Assembly (NCBI GenBank): GCA_028289965.1
Contig: JAQGKS010000118.1
Location: 1-32,370 of the forward strand
DNA from: Sphingomonas bacterium
GTDB taxonomy: Bacteria > Pseudomonadota > Alphaproteobacteria > Sphingomonadales > Sphingomonadaceae
Direction of reading: 5' to 3'
DNA: 32,370 nucleotides
In this document: positions 31,834 through 32,370 of the stretch, one piece after another
How positions within the stretch are numbered: position 1 is the first letter of the stretch
How the letters are laid out: the number at the start of each line of letters is the position of its first letter
Translations under genes and position numbers: made by a program
Notes under the pieces: generated by a model
Databases searched by the model: none
What the model saw: the letters and a program-made list of their open reading frames with translations, nothing else
What the model was told of the DNA's origin: nothing

Positions 31834-31857
31834 CGGGGGCGCTGCCAGGCGCCCCCG
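31834..31857 (-). terminator. Hairpin between tail tube and E genes
   Basis: CGGGGGCGC (31834-31842) pairs perfectly with GCGCCCCCG (31849-31857) around a 6-nt loop, 6 bp after the FII stop. No U-run follows, so partial termination or mRNA stabilisation are both possible. Either would raise tail tube (a major structural protein) over downstream assembly factors. Confidence 0.5.
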
Positions 31858-31863
31858 GAGGAA

Positions 31864-32370
31864 TCAGAACAAGCCGAGCGCGGCGCGGCGTTCGGCCATC
31901 AGGTCGACGCCGCCGACGATGTGGACCATGCCGAGAACGTCGATCTCGATCTCGGTGCGGCCGTTCCAGATCAGCTTGTAGTAGGAGACCGACGTCTTGA
32001 CCTTGAACTCGCCGCCTTCGCCTGGCTTCCATTCGCCCATGTCGATTTCGGAATGGCGGCCGCGCAGGACGATCTCGATGCGGGTAAGCTCGCCGGTGTC
32101 GTCGGCCTGGAACGTGCCGACGAAGCGCAGCCCGGTCATTCCGGCCTGGGCGAAGCCGGACTGGCGTAGGACATCGCGCACCGGACCTCCGATCGACCAT
32201 TCGGCCTCGAGCTTCTCGCCGCCCATGTCGATCTCGATGGGGGTATCCATGCCGCCGCCGCGCCACTCCTCCATCTTGCGGGTGAGCTTGGGGGGCGTGA
32301 GGCTGGCGACTTCGCCGAGATAGGCGGAGCCTGCATTGAAGAGCATCAGATCCTTGATCTTGCGGGGGAG
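31864..32370 (-). CDS. FII: Major tail tube protein FII (5' end outside window)
   Basis: The P2 FII-family tail tube protein, which polymerises as the inner tube of the contractile tail. Diagnostic segments are LTPPKLTRKMEEWRGGGMD, FVGTFQADDTGE, and IVLRGRHSEIDMGEWKPGE, followed by VEIDVLGM-like and VDLMAERRAALGL ends. The internal ATG at 32346 is not the start: the frame continues to the edge as LPRKIKDLMLFN, matching the conserved N-terminus (PRKLK) of this family. So 169 codons including the stop are visible and only a few N-terminal residues are missing. The tail sheath gene FI should lie just beyond the right edge. Confidence 0.93.
   Translation of the reverse strand, partial: LPRKIKDLMLFNAGSAYLGEVASLTPPKLTRKMEEWRGGGMDTPIEIDMGGEKLEAEWSIGGPVRDVLRQSGFAQAGMTGLRFVGTFQADDTGELTRIEIVLRGRHSEIDMGEWKPGEGGEFKVKTSVSYYKLIWNGRTEIEIDVLGMVHIVGGVDLMAERRAALGLF

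Larger units (their letters stand above)
15497..32370. mobile_element. P2-like temperate prophage (left part; right end outside window)
   Basis: The element starts at or within the 3' end of tRNA-Val and continues past the right edge. It contains an integrase, an early operon with regulators and a primase-helicase, a repressor with operators, an accessory block, and contractile-tail genes in P2 order (FII, E, E', T, U, D). Ogr/Delta-type activator and gene D are hallmarks of the P2 group. Capsid, terminase, portal, baseplate and lysis genes are not in view. The left boundary is inferred from the tRNA-integrase junction, because the second att copy is not visible. All genes seen are intact, so it may be functional. 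Confidence 0.9.

Noticed and set aside
31802-32266. Extension of tail gene E up to 32266 (260 codons)
   Set aside because: The upstream part is a shadow of the tail tube gene; the ATG at 31801 has a GGAG ribosome-binding site and starts the conserved E sequence.
32344-32346. ATG at 32346 as the start of the tail tube protein
   Set aside because: The conserved N-terminal PRKIK-type segment of FII lies upstream in the same frame and runs to the window edge, so this Met is internal.

Overview
The window looks like a Sphingomonas-type alphaproteobacterial chromosome (order Sphingomonadales) carrying part of a temperate P2-like prophage. The evidence is very high G+C, UrcA-, RcnB- and DUF808-family genes, the order lon - HU - tRNA-Val, and a GapR-family (DUF2312) protein in the phage. 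No species can be assigned from sequence reading alone.

Chromosomal part (1-15507). Five genes on the minus strand (6911 down to beyond position 1) form a probable exported oxidation/hydrolysis locus: a quinoprotein dehydrogenase lipoprotein, an exported protein of unknown function, a type-B carboxylesterase, a HupE/UreJ-type membrane protein, and a metallo-beta-lactamase-fold hydrolase cut by the window edge. Divergent from it is a cytochrome c lipoprotein, a natural electron acceptor for the quinoprotein. The 296-bp divergent spacer holds a perfect 20-bp dyad. Next come a DUF808 membrane protein, an OmpR/EnvZ-type two-component system, RcnB-like and UrcA-like exported proteins, a small membrane ORF, lon protease with a possible heat-shock promoter, the HU gene with a promoter overlapping a perfect dyad, and tRNA-Val(CAC).

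Prophage part (about 15497 to beyond 32370). A tyrosine integrase ends 32 bp from the tRNA 3' end, so the tRNA is the likely attachment site. A leftward early operon runs from a Cro/YdaS-like gene through a CII-like regulator, an Ogr/Delta-type late activator, a Toprim primase-helicase, a phage GapR homologue, several very small genes and an MT-A70 methyltransferase to the integrase. Most of these genes overlap stop-to-start. A divergent CI/LexA-type repressor sits across two 16-bp operator dyads. On the right, leftward tail genes follow P2 order (FII, E, E', T, U, D), including an exact T TTT TTG slippery site that would fuse E to E' by -1 frameshifting. Capsid, terminase and the right attachment site lie outside the window.

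Accessory region (24405-27368). Between the repressor and gene D is a visibly lower-G+C stretch with four plus-strand genes for membrane or exported proteins that I do not recognise, separated by long spacers that carry degenerate copies of one intergenic repeat. By position this is a lysogenic-conversion (moron) locus. It is the best place in the window to look for an undescribed function such as superinfection exclusion or host defence.
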